Source of the DNA: Opitutaceae bacterium
Lineage (GTDB): Bacteria; Verrucomicrobiota; Verrucomicrobiia; Opitutales; Opitutaceae
Length of the DNA stretch: 62,434 nt
Reading direction: 5' to 3'
Assembly: GCA_019634615.1 (NCBI GenBank)
Contig: JAHCAZ010000023.1
Span: 1 to 62,434 of the forward strand
Below are positions 25,013 to 31,810 of the stretch, piece after piece (the stretch's first letter is position 1; each line of letters starts with the position of its first letter). A program made the position numbers and the translations under genes. The notes beneath the pieces are model-generated. The model was given only the letters and a program-made list of their open reading frames with translations, made no database searches and was not told where the DNA came from.

Positions 25013-26254
25013 TCACCGCCGGCCGCGGCCGCCGAAGCGGTTCCAGCCGCCGCGACGGTCGCCGTCGCGCGGGTGCTGCGCGGCTTGATGCCGGCTTTCT
25101 CGTTGCTGCGGCGGCTGCTCGGGCCGGGGCGTGAAGGGACCGTAGGGGAAGCCCTCGAGCCGGAGCTCGGGGATCTTCGCGCCGATGAAACGCTGGATGT
25201 CGCGGATGTCGCCGGCATTCTCCGGCGTGACGAGCGTGAAGGCGTCACCCACGGCCTGCGCGCGGCCGGTGCGGCCGATGCGGTGGACGTAGTCCTCGGG
25301 CTTCTCGGGCACGTCGTAGTTGATGACGTGCGAGACGCCGGCGACGTCGATGCCGCGGGCGGCGATGTCGGTCGCGACCATGACCTCGTACTTGCCGGAC
25401 TTGAAGCCGGCGAGGGCCTCCATGCGCTGGTTCTGGGAACGGTTGGCGTGGAGGACCGCGACGGAGTGGTTGGCGGCCTTGAGGCGGCGCGCGATCTTGT
25501 CGGCGCCGTGCTTGGTGCGGGAAAACACGAGCACGCTGTCGAAGTCGGTCTTTTCCAGCAGCGCGAGCAGAAGGTCGAACTTCTGCGCGTAGCCGACGGG
25601 ATAGAGGGCGTGCTTGACGGACTCGTTGACGGTGCGGGCGACGCCGACCTCGATGCGAGTCGGGTTGCGCAGGGCGAACGAGGCGATGGCCTGGATCTCG
25701 GGCGGCACGGTCGCGGAGAAGAGGAGCGTCTGGCGCTCGCGCGGGCAGCGGCCGATGATGTCCTTCACGACGGGCAGGAAGCCCATGTCGAGCATGTGGT
25801 CCACCTCGTCGAGGACGAGCGTGTTGATGTCGCGGAGGCTGAGCGTGCCCTCCTTCAGGTAATCCATGAGGCGGCCGGGCGTGGCGACGATGATGTCGAC
25901 GCCGCGGCGCAGCTCGGCGCGCTGGTTGCCGTAGCCGACGCCGCCGAAGATGGCGACCGTGCGCAGGTCGGTGAAGCGGGCGAAATCGCGGAAGGCGGTC
26001 TCGACCTGGGCGGCAAGCTCGCGGGTGGGCTCGAGGACGAGCACGCGAGCTTTGCCGTGGTGGCCGAGCTTGGTGAGGATGGGCAGCGCGAAGGCCGCGG
26101 TCTTGCCGGTGCCGGTCTGGGCGGAACCGATGACGTCGCCGCCGCCGAGCACGATGGGAATCGCGCGCAGCTGGATGGGCGTGGGATCCGAGTAACCGGC
26201 GGCCTGGACGCCGCGGAGGACGGGTTCGGAGAGATTGAGAGCTTTGAAAGGCAT
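25013..26254 (-). CDS. DEAD-box-type ATP-dependent RNA helicase (motif II reads DEVD)
   Basis: 413-residue RNA helicase of the RhlE/CsdA-like group, likely unwinding structured RNA in ribosome assembly or mRNA decay. All core motifs are visible: Q motif YSDPTPIQ, motif I AQTGTGKT, Ia PTRELAAQ, II LDEVDHMLDMGF, III SAT, IV VLVFSRTKHGADKI, V ATDIAARGIDV and VI HRIGRTGRA. Motif II is DEVD rather than DEAD. A short basic Gly/Arg tail ends the protein (GGWNRFGGRGRR). The start at 26254 gives MPFKALNLSEPVLRGV, the usual opening. It lies downstream of an RRM protein gene, separated by a terminator and a family A repeat. Confidence 0.93.
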   Translation of the reverse strand: MPFKALNLSEPVLRGVQAAGYSDPTPIQLRAIPIVLGGGDVIGSAQTGTGKTAAFALPILTKLGHHGKARVLVLEPTRELAAQVETAFRDFARFTDLRTVAIFGGVGYGNQRAELRRGVDIIVATPGRLMDYLKEGTLSLRDINTLVLDEVDHMLDMGFLPVVKDIIGRCPRERQTLLFSATVPPEIQAIASFALRNPTRIEVGVARTVNESVKHALYPVGYAQKFDLLLALLEKTDFDSVLVFSRTKHGADKIARRLKAANHSVAVLHANRSQNQRMEALAGFKSGKYEVMVATDIAARGIDVAGVSHVINYDVPEKPEDYVHRIGRTGRAQAVGDAFTLVTPENAGDIRDIQRFIGAKIPELRLEGFPYGPFTPRPEQPPQQRESRHQAAQHPRDGDRRGGWNRFGGRGRR

Positions 26255-26273
26255 AAGGATATTCGCTGACGGT

Positions 26274-26346
26274 GTAGCGACGAGCGTGAGCGCGTGGCGG
26301 ATGGCGGAGGCTGGGGCGGACCCCACGCGCTCACGCTCGTGGCTAC
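26274..26346. repeat. Family A inverted repeat, copy 3 (24-25-24 bp)
   Basis: Arms 26274-26297 and 26323-26346 read GTAGCGACGAGCG... and ...CGCTCGTGGCTAC. This copy has diverged (GCGCGTGG in place of GCGAGTGG), yet the matching change is present in the opposite arm, so pairing is kept. It lies just upstream of the helicase start. Confidence 0.9.
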
Positions 26347-26381
26347 GGGGCGGGCGGACGATGCGTCCGAACGCTGGTTGG

Positions 26382-26419
26382 AAAAGAAAAGGGACGGAGC
26401 CCCAAAGGAGCTCCGTCCC
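26382..26419 (-). terminator. Rho-independent terminator of the RRM protein gene
   Basis: On the minus strand a perfect 10-bp stem GGGACGGAGC/GCTCCGTCCC is followed by the T-rich run TTTTCTTTT. It begins about 30 bp after the RRM gene stop codon, in the correct orientation. Confidence 0.85.
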
Positions 26420-26448
26420 TCGAAATTCAGTTGGTTAGGACTGAAGGC

Positions 26449-26808
26449 TTAGTAACGGCGCTCGCCGCGATCGCGGCCGCCACCGAAACCACCGCGGCCA
26501 CCGCCGCCGCCGCCGAAGCCACGACCGCCGCCGCCGAAACCGCCAGCGGGACGCTCTTCCTTCGGACGGGCCTCATTGACGGTGAGCTGACGGCCACCGA
26601 GATCGGTGCCATTCATCTTCTCAGCCGCGGCCTTGGCCTCTTCAGCCGTGCCCATGGTGACGAACGCGAAGCCGCGCGGGCGGCCGGTCATCTTGTCCAT
26701 GGCGACGTAAACGTCGGTGACGGAGCCGAACTGGCCGAAAGCGGAGCGGAGCTCGTCTTCGGTGGTTTTGAACGACAGGTTACCGACGTACAGTTTGGAG
26801 TTACTCAT
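26449..26808 (-). CDS. RRM RNA-binding protein with glycine-rich tail
   Basis: 119-residue RNA-binding protein like the Rbp family of cyanobacteria and verrucomicrobia. A single RRM covers residues 1-82 with RNP2 LYVGNL and RNP1 RGFAFVTM, followed by a Gly/Arg/Phe tail ([20 protein letters not shown]) ending RDRGERRY. Such proteins act as RNA chaperones, often cold-induced. The ATG at 26808 ([13 protein letters not shown]) is the natural start. The gene has a long AT-richer leader and its own terminator, so it is probably strongly and separately expressed. The neighbouring helicase suggests a shared role in RNA remodelling. Confidence 0.93.
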   Translation of the reverse strand: MSNSKLYVGNLSFKTTEDELRSAFGQFGSVTDVYVAMDKMTGRPRGFAFVTMGTAEEAKAAAEKMNGTDLGGRQLTVNEARPKEERPAGGFGGGGRGFGGGGGGRGGFGGGRDRGERRY

Positions 26809-27129
26809 GTGATATCTCGTAGATCCTTCGTCCGCTGCCAGGTCCGTTCCCACCGTGGGTTTCGAAATCATCACTTGAGCACTCGCTCAGCCTACGACTC
26901 ACCAGATACTGTCACCTAACGCTATCACTAACGATTCGCGGTAGGACATACCTGCGCGGGATTTAAGCAAGTCTATTCGGGATAGGGCAAAATCGCGGAA
27001 ACGCGGAAGGGCGGAGACGCGGAAAATAACCGGGGCATGAATGCGAGATAACGTTCTACCCTCACGGGCTTAGGCCATCTAAACCCTATCGTCTTTCCGC
27101 GCTTCCGCCCTTCCGCGTTTCCGCGATTC
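26809..27129. other. Gap with RRM gene leader and a family I hairpin
   Basis: 321 bp between the thioesterase stop and the RRM gene start, both on the minus strand. The part nearest the RRM gene (26809-26980) is unusually AT-rich and must hold its promoter and 5' leader; I could not pick a single convincing -10/-35 pair. The remainder is the inverted repeat at 26991-27128. Confidence 0.6.
26991..27128. repeat. Family I inverted repeat (34-70-34 bp)
   Basis: Arms 26991-27024 and 27095-27128 begin AATCGCGGAAACGCGGAAGG and end with its complement; 2 of 34 positions differ. The arms are made of the word CGCGGAA repeated. The right arm ends 1 bp from the thioesterase stop codon. Confidence 0.88.
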
Positions 27130-27549
27130 TCAGATCGAATACCGCGCCTTGATGTCCGCCGGGAGCGGCGTCGCGCGGCCCGTGGCGAGGGTGACGAGGG
27201 TGTAGTCGGCATGACCGTCGCAGGAGCGTTTGCCGGTCGGCAGCTTGTCGATCTCGAAGGCCACCCGGCACCCCGTGTCGGTGAAATGCACGATCCACGT
27301 CCGCACCACCATGCGGTCGCCCCAGCCCAGCGGGCGTTTGAAGTTGATCGTGGCCGAGGCCATGAACCAGCCGAGGCCGAGCTTCGCGAACTCCTGCATG
27401 GACATCTTGTAATACCGGTCCATCTGCTCGAACCGCGCCGCCAGCACGTAGTCGAGGTAGCGCGTGCTGTGCACGTGCTGGTACAGGTCGATGTCGTCAG
27501 GGCGGACGGCGAGCTCGGTTTCGAATTTCGTGTAGACGCTGGTTTCCAT
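27130..27549 (-). CDS. Acyl-CoA thioesterase family protein (hotdog fold)
   Basis: 139-residue single hotdog-fold protein of the 4-hydroxybenzoyl-CoA thioesterase/YbgC type. The catalytic region VRPDDIDLYQHVHSTRYLDY (about residues 14-33) contains the conserved Asp and H-V-x-x-x-x-Y block; TINFKRPLGWGDRMVVRTW follows. It would hydrolyse a short or aromatic acyl-CoA, exact substrate unknown. The start at 27549 gives METSVYTKFETELAVRPDD. It is 8 bp downstream of the S4-domain gene and probably in the same transcript. Confidence 0.85.
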   Translation of the reverse strand: METSVYTKFETELAVRPDDIDLYQHVHSTRYLDYVLAARFEQMDRYYKMSMQEFAKLGLGWFMASATINFKRPLGWGDRMVVRTWIVHFTDTGCRVAFEIDKLPTGKRSCDGHADYTLVTLATGRATPLPADIKARYSI

Positions 27550-27557
27550 GGAAATCC

Positions 27558-27947
27558 CTACTCCCACAGCCGCTCGAGGCGGCGGCGGTCGCGCTTGGTG
27601 GGTCGGCCCTGGCCGGGGGCGCCGGCGAGGAGGTGCTGGATGCGCTGCTCCTTCGCCTTCGCGAATTCCTCGGGCGGGGTGAGGTCGGTGCAGAACTCCG
27701 GCACCAGCTTCGCGCCGAGGCGCGAGGCGGGCACGGCGAGGACGCGCAGGGTGCGGTAGACGATGCCCTGGCGGAAGGTGACGGTCTCGCCGGCATGCAC
27801 CGCGCGTGCCGGCTTCGCCGCCACGTCGTTGACCTTCACGAGACCGGCGCGACACGCGGCGGCGGCCTCACCGCGGGTCTTGAAGACGCGGACGCTCCAG
27901 AGCCACTTGTCGAGGCGGGCACGATCCTCGGGTTCGGTAGACGACAC
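27558..27947 (-). CDS. S4-domain RNA-binding protein, Hsp15-like
   Basis: 129-residue protein with an N-terminal S4 domain: RLDKWLWSVRVFKTRGEAAA, CRAGLVKVND, and AVHAGETVTFRQG. The C-terminus is basic (GRPTKRDRRRLERLWE). This arrangement matches Hsp15 (HslR), which binds 50S subunits with stalled nascent chains. It is probably the first gene of a two-gene unit with the thioesterase. Confidence 0.88.
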   Translation of the reverse strand: MSSTEPEDRARLDKWLWSVRVFKTRGEAAAACRAGLVKVNDVAAKPARAVHAGETVTFRQGIVYRTLRVLAVPASRLGAKLVPEFCTDLTPPEEFAKAKEQRIQHLLAGAPGQGRPTKRDRRRLERLWE

Positions 27948-28001
27948 GGCCGCGAGCGTAGGACACTCGCGGCCGCGGGCAAATGGGATTTGGCGGCAGG
28001 C

Positions 28002-28526
28002 TTACTTCGCCGACTTCAGCTCGCGGGTCAGCCACTCGTTAAGCAGCTGCTTCTCGTGGCGGAACGGGTCGTCGCGGTGGATGCTGAGCTTCATCATGAA
28101 GGCGAGGTCGCGGAGCTCGCGCTTGCCTTCCTTGATAACCTTGCCGTCGGCGCCGGTGAGCTTGAACTCGAGGTCGATGCGCGGCGGGTAGATGTCCTTC
28201 ACGATGCGGACGTCGTTCATCGCCGGATCGCGCCAGGGCTCGAAGTCGCCGGCGAGGTCGACCTCGGTGAGCGTGACCGTGAGTTTCTGGCCGTCGGCTA
28301 CGAGTTCGTTGCCGCGCTCCTCGATGTACTGCTTGAGGCTGTCGAGGTTGGCGGCCTGGCCCTTCTCGGAAGCCGAGAAGCCATCGCGCACGTCGACGTA
28401 CTTGTCGGGTGCCTTGGCGAAGAGCACCTCCACCTTGCTGGCGGCCTTGGCAGACTCCGCGCCAAACGCCGGGAGGGCGGCCAGCAGGCTCACGGCGGCG
28501 GTCAGGATCAGGGGCGGTGTTTTCAT
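28002..28526 (-). CDS. DUF3016-type exported protein
   Basis: 174-residue exported protein. A signal peptide (MKTPPLILTAAVSLLAALPA, cleavage near FGA) precedes a domain resembling DUF3016: KVEVLFAKAPDKYVDVRDGF, LTVTLTEVDLAGDFEPWRD, and PPRIDLEFKLTGADG, then a helical end with HEKQLLNEWLTRELK. The function of the family is unknown. The ATG at 28526 is chosen because it begins the signal peptide; 15 further codons upstream are unlikely. It stands between the S4 gene and the oxidoreductase gene, all minus strand. Confidence 0.75.
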   Translation of the reverse strand: MKTPPLILTAAVSLLAALPAFGAESAKAASKVEVLFAKAPDKYVDVRDGFSASEKGQAANLDSLKQYIEERGNELVADGQKLTVTLTEVDLAGDFEPWRDPAMNDVRIVKDIYPPRIDLEFKLTGADGKVIKEGKRELRDLAFMMKLSIHRDDPFRHEKQLLNEWLTRELKSAK

Positions 28527-28584
28527 GGTGTCGCTGATGACACAGGATAGCTGTGTCGGGTTCCCGGACAAGTGCCGCGGCGGT

Positions 28585-30990
28585 TCAGTCCGCGGCGGTC
28601 CGGAGCGCGGCGAGCCCGGCGGCGGGATCGGCCGCCGCGCGGATGTTGATGATCACATACTTGCTGGTCGGCGTGTTGCTGACCGCCGCGACGCTGTCGA
28701 TCGGCACCAGGACATTCGCCTCGGGAAAATAGGTGGCGACGCAGCCACGCGGGATCGCGTAGACCGCAACCATGAAGTTGGGCGCCACGCGCTCCACCCC
28801 GCCGTGGCGATTGGTGAGGTCGACGAGCTGGCCTGATTGCAGGCCGGCCGCGGCAATGTCGTCCGCGTGCATGAACACGACGCGCCGGCCGCCGTAGACG
28901 CCGCGGTACCGGTCGTCGAGGCCGTAGACCGTGGTGTTGAACTGGTCGTGAGTGCGGATCGTTATCATCACGTACTCGCCCGGCGCGAACTCCGGCCGCG
29001 GGATGGGAGCGACGGTGAAGTTCGCCTTGCGCGTGGCGGTGCGCCACTCACGGCGGTCCCGCGGCGCGTTGGGGAGGTAGAAGATGCCCGCGCGGATGCG
29101 GCGGTTGAAGTCCTCGAACCCCGGCACGACGCGGGCGATGCGGTCGCGGATGAGATCGTAATTGGCGGCGAATTCCTCCCAGGGGATCGGCGAACCGGGG
29201 CCGAGCACGGCGCGGGCGAGACCGCACACGATGGCGGGCTCGCTGCGCAGGTGCGGGCTGGCGGCTTTGACCCGCCCGCGCGAGGGGTTGATGATGCCCA
29301 TCGAGTCCTCGACGGTGACGAATTGCTCGCCGGTCGCCTGCAGGTCGTGCTCGCTGCGGCCCAGGCACGGCAGGATGAGGGCGGTGCGGCCGGTGACCAG
29401 GTGGGCGCGGTTCAGCTTGGTGGAGACCTGCACCGTCAGCGCGCAGCGCCGGAGCGCCGCCGCCGTGAACTCGGTGTCCGGCGTGGCCGAAAGGAAGTTG
29501 CCGCCCATCGCGACAAACACCCGCACGCGGCCGGCATGCATCGCCTTGATGGTGTCGACCGTGTCCAATCCGTGGACGCGCGGGGACTTGCAGCCGAACT
29601 CCGCGTCGAGCCGGTCGAGCCACCAGTCCGGCATCTTCTCGAAGATCCCCATGGTCCGGTCCCCCTGCACGTTGGAATGGCCCCGCACCGGGCAGACCCC
29701 GGCGCCAGGCCGCCCGAGGTGGCCGCCGAGGAGGAGGAAGTTGACGATGGTCTGGATGGTCGCGACCGAGTTGGGCTGCTGGGTCAGGCCCATGGCCCAG
29801 CAGCAGATCGTGGCCCGCGAGCGGGCGGCCAGCTCCGCGACCTGCCGGATCTGCGCCTCGGCGACGCCGCTGGAGGCGACGACCTCCGGCCACGCCGTCG
29901 CGCGCAGGTCGGCCACCAGCGCCTCGTAGCCGTGGGTGTGCTCCCGGATGAACGCCTGGTCGAAGACCGTGCCCGGCGCCGCGTCCTCGGCCTCCAGCAT
30001 CGCCTTCATGAGCCCCTTGAACAGCGCCAGGTCGCCGTTCACGCGCGGCTGCACCCAGACATCCGCGAGCCGCGTGCCCTCGCCGAGAAGCGTGGGCAGC
30101 GCCTCGAGCGGGTGGAGGAAATGCTGCGGATTCTTGAAACGCCGCGTGCCGATCTCGGGCAGCGGATTCACGGAAACGATCTTCGCCCCCCGCCGCTTCG
30201 CGTCCTCCAGCGTCAGGAGCATGCGCGGATGATTCGTGCCGGGGTTCTGCCCGATGACGAAGATGAGGTCGGCCTGGGCGAAGTCATCCATGGTGACCGT
30301 GCCCTTGCCGATGCCGATCGAGGCCGACAGCGCCGCGCCACTGGACTCGTGGCACATGTTCGAGCAGTCTGGCAGGTTGTTGGTCCCGAACAGGCGGACG
30401 AACAACTGGTAAAGGAAGGCGGCCTCGTTGCTCGTGCGGCCCGACGTGTAGAAGGCCGCCTCGTCCGGCGAGGCCAGGGTGCGCAGCTCGCGGCCCACGA
30501 GGGCGAAGGCGTCTTCCCAGCTGATCGGCTCGTAGTGGGGCGCGCCCGGGTGGAGCACCATCGGATGGGTCAGCCGGCCCTGGCGGTTCAGCCAGTAATC
30601 ACCATGCGCGGCCAGTTCGGCCACGGCGTGCGCCCGAAAGAACTCCGGGGTGCAGCGCTTGGGCGTGGCCTCGTCGGCGATCGCCTTGGCGCCGTTCTCG
30701 CAGAATTCGAAAACGTGGCGCTCCCCGTCGGGGCTCGGCCAGGCGCAGGACTGGCAATCGAACCCGTCCTTCTGGTTCACGTTGAGGAGCAGCTGCGCGC
30801 CGCGGACCGGGCCCACGCCCATGAGCACGAGCTGGTTGGTCTTCGCCACGGCGGTCAAGCCGGCGGCGGCGGCGCTGGGAGCGGCCAGGCGCGTGCCGTC
30901 CAGTTCGACCGGGGGCTGGGCGGCAGGCAGCGGGTTGGACGGTGTGGCAGGGGAGGACGGGGGGGTGGATTGGGACACGTCGGCTTCCAT
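28585..30990 (-). CDS. FdhF/YdeP family molybdopterin oxidoreductase
   Basis: 801-residue member of the formate-dehydrogenase-like molybdoenzymes, YdeP branch. The N-terminal segment GFDCQSCAWPSPDGERHVFE and EFCENGAKAIADEATPKR is characteristic. Molybdopterin-binding stretches include FVIGQNPGTNHPRMLLTLED and CPVRGHSNVQGDRTMG; the C-terminal dinucleotide-binding domain contains RTHDQFNTTVYG. E. coli YdeP is linked to acid resistance, but its substrate is unknown. No partner subunits or cofactor-insertion genes (such as fdhD) are adjacent. The N-terminus has a low-complexity Pro/Ser tract of about 30 residues. Confidence 0.9.
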   Translation of the reverse strand: MEADVSQSTPPSSPATPSNPLPAAQPPVELDGTRLAAPSAAAAGLTAVAKTNQLVLMGVGPVRGAQLLLNVNQKDGFDCQSCAWPSPDGERHVFEFCENGAKAIADEATPKRCTPEFFRAHAVAELAAHGDYWLNRQGRLTHPMVLHPGAPHYEPISWEDAFALVGRELRTLASPDEAAFYTSGRTSNEAAFLYQLFVRLFGTNNLPDCSNMCHESSGAALSASIGIGKGTVTMDDFAQADLIFVIGQNPGTNHPRMLLTLEDAKRRGAKIVSVNPLPEIGTRRFKNPQHFLHPLEALPTLLGEGTRLADVWVQPRVNGDLALFKGLMKAMLEAEDAAPGTVFDQAFIREHTHGYEALVADLRATAWPEVVASSGVAEAQIRQVAELAARSRATICCWAMGLTQQPNSVATIQTIVNFLLLGGHLGRPGAGVCPVRGHSNVQGDRTMGIFEKMPDWWLDRLDAEFGCKSPRVHGLDTVDTIKAMHAGRVRVFVAMGGNFLSATPDTEFTAAALRRCALTVQVSTKLNRAHLVTGRTALILPCLGRSEHDLQATGEQFVTVEDSMGIINPSRGRVKAASPHLRSEPAIVCGLARAVLGPGSPIPWEEFAANYDLIRDRIARVVPGFEDFNRRIRAGIFYLPNAPRDRREWRTATRKANFTVAPIPRPEFAPGEYVMITIRTHDQFNTTVYGLDDRYRGVYGGRRVVFMHADDIAAAGLQSGQLVDLTNRHGGVERVAPNFMVAVYAIPRGCVATYFPEANVLVPIDSVAAVSNTPTSKYVIINIRAAADPAAGLAALRTAAD

Positions 30991-31031
30991 TCGGACGAGG
31001 TTGCGCTATCTTTCAAGCATCCGTCACCGCC

Positions 31032-31304
31032 ATGCTCCCGACTTTTTCCCGATTTTCCGACCCGCCGGCTCCGGCCGATTATGAGCGCGGGTTCGTCGCC
31101 GAGGTGCAGGTGATCCATCCACAGCCGCCTAACCCGCGAATGCAGCGCTTCCTGCTCATCTGCTGGGCGGCCATCGCGATCAAGCACGTGGCGGTGATCT
31201 ATGCCTGCCGCCACTGGCCGGTGCCCTTCCACCAGCTCTGGATCAACGCCCCCACGTTCGCGCTGGGATTGCTCGCCACTTGGGTCTACTGGCGCCGGAC
31301 CTAG
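31032..31304 (+). CDS. Small membrane protein, hypothetical
   Basis: 90-residue protein with two hydrophobic segments (LLICWAAIAIKHVAVIYACR at about 42-61 and APTFALGLLATWVYW at about 72-86). I do not recognise a family. The ATG at 31032 was selected because the 30 codons upstream are antisense to the oxidoreductase gene start. It is divergent from that gene and lies 52 bp before a DUF5069 gene. Coding character is plausible but not certain. Confidence 0.6.
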   Translation: MLPTFSRFSDPPAPADYERGFVAEVQVIHPQPPNPRMQRFLLICWAAIAIKHVAVIYACRHWPVPFHQLWINAPTFALGLLATWVYWRRT

Positions 31305-31356
31305 GCGGATTTTCCGCTCGCCGGCCGGTGGTCCCGACCGCCACAAGATACCTCCC

Positions 31357-31809
31357 ATGCCCAACGTTCCCGGTCTCCGCAGTCCCTACGTCCGCGTCGG
31401 TCGCCTCGTCTATTTCGGCCGCATGCTCGACAAGATCCGCCTCCAGGCCGCCGGTCGCCTCCCGCTCGAAGACTACGGCGCCAACCTCGGCAAGGGCTTC
31501 GACGCCCGCTGCTGCAGCTTCCTCGGCGTGAACTACGAGGAACTCAAGGCCCGCGTGCTCGCCGCCAACCTGACCGACGAGCAGGCGCTCGCCTGGTGCC
31601 ACGAGAAGGGCGGCGCCCGGACCGACGAGCAATGCGAGGTGTGGAGCGGCTTCATGATGAAGCGCGGCTGGCGCGACGAGGGCCGCAAGGTGCTCGAACG
31701 CCGGATCGGCGAGTCCAAGCTCGAGGGCAAACCGGTCGAGACGATGTTCGACTACCTCGATTTCGACGAGGGTCGCGACCCCGTGTCGACCCGCGCCTGG
31801 GAAGGCTGA
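31357..31809 (+). CDS. DUF5069 family protein (copy 1)
   Basis: 150-residue soluble protein of the DUF5069 family. Motifs: LRSPYVRVGRLVYFGRMLDK, FDARCCSFLGVNYEELKARV, DEQALAWCHEKG and the C-terminal FDYLDFDEGRDP. The family is common in Verrucomicrobiota and has no established function. A second member at 50345-50818 shares the overall order and the terminal [LM]DFDEGR. The gene ends 1 bp before the GTG of the penicillin acylase gene, suggesting an operon. Confidence 0.82.
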   Translation: MPNVPGLRSPYVRVGRLVYFGRMLDKIRLQAAGRLPLEDYGANLGKGFDARCCSFLGVNYEELKARVLAANLTDEQALAWCHEKGGARTDEQCEVWSGFMMKRGWRDEGRKVLERRIGESKLEGKPVETMFDYLDFDEGRDPVSTRAWEG

Positions 31810-31810
31810 C

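Noticed and set aside
26880..26970. Cold-shock type 5' leader RNA element before the RRM gene.
   Set aside because: The leader is long and AT-rich, which would fit, but no recognisable cold-box or conserved structure could be identified by eye.
30942..31031. Thirty extra N-terminal codons for the small membrane protein.
   Set aside because: They are antisense to the start of the YdeP-like gene and hydrophilic, and a better ATG exists at 31032.
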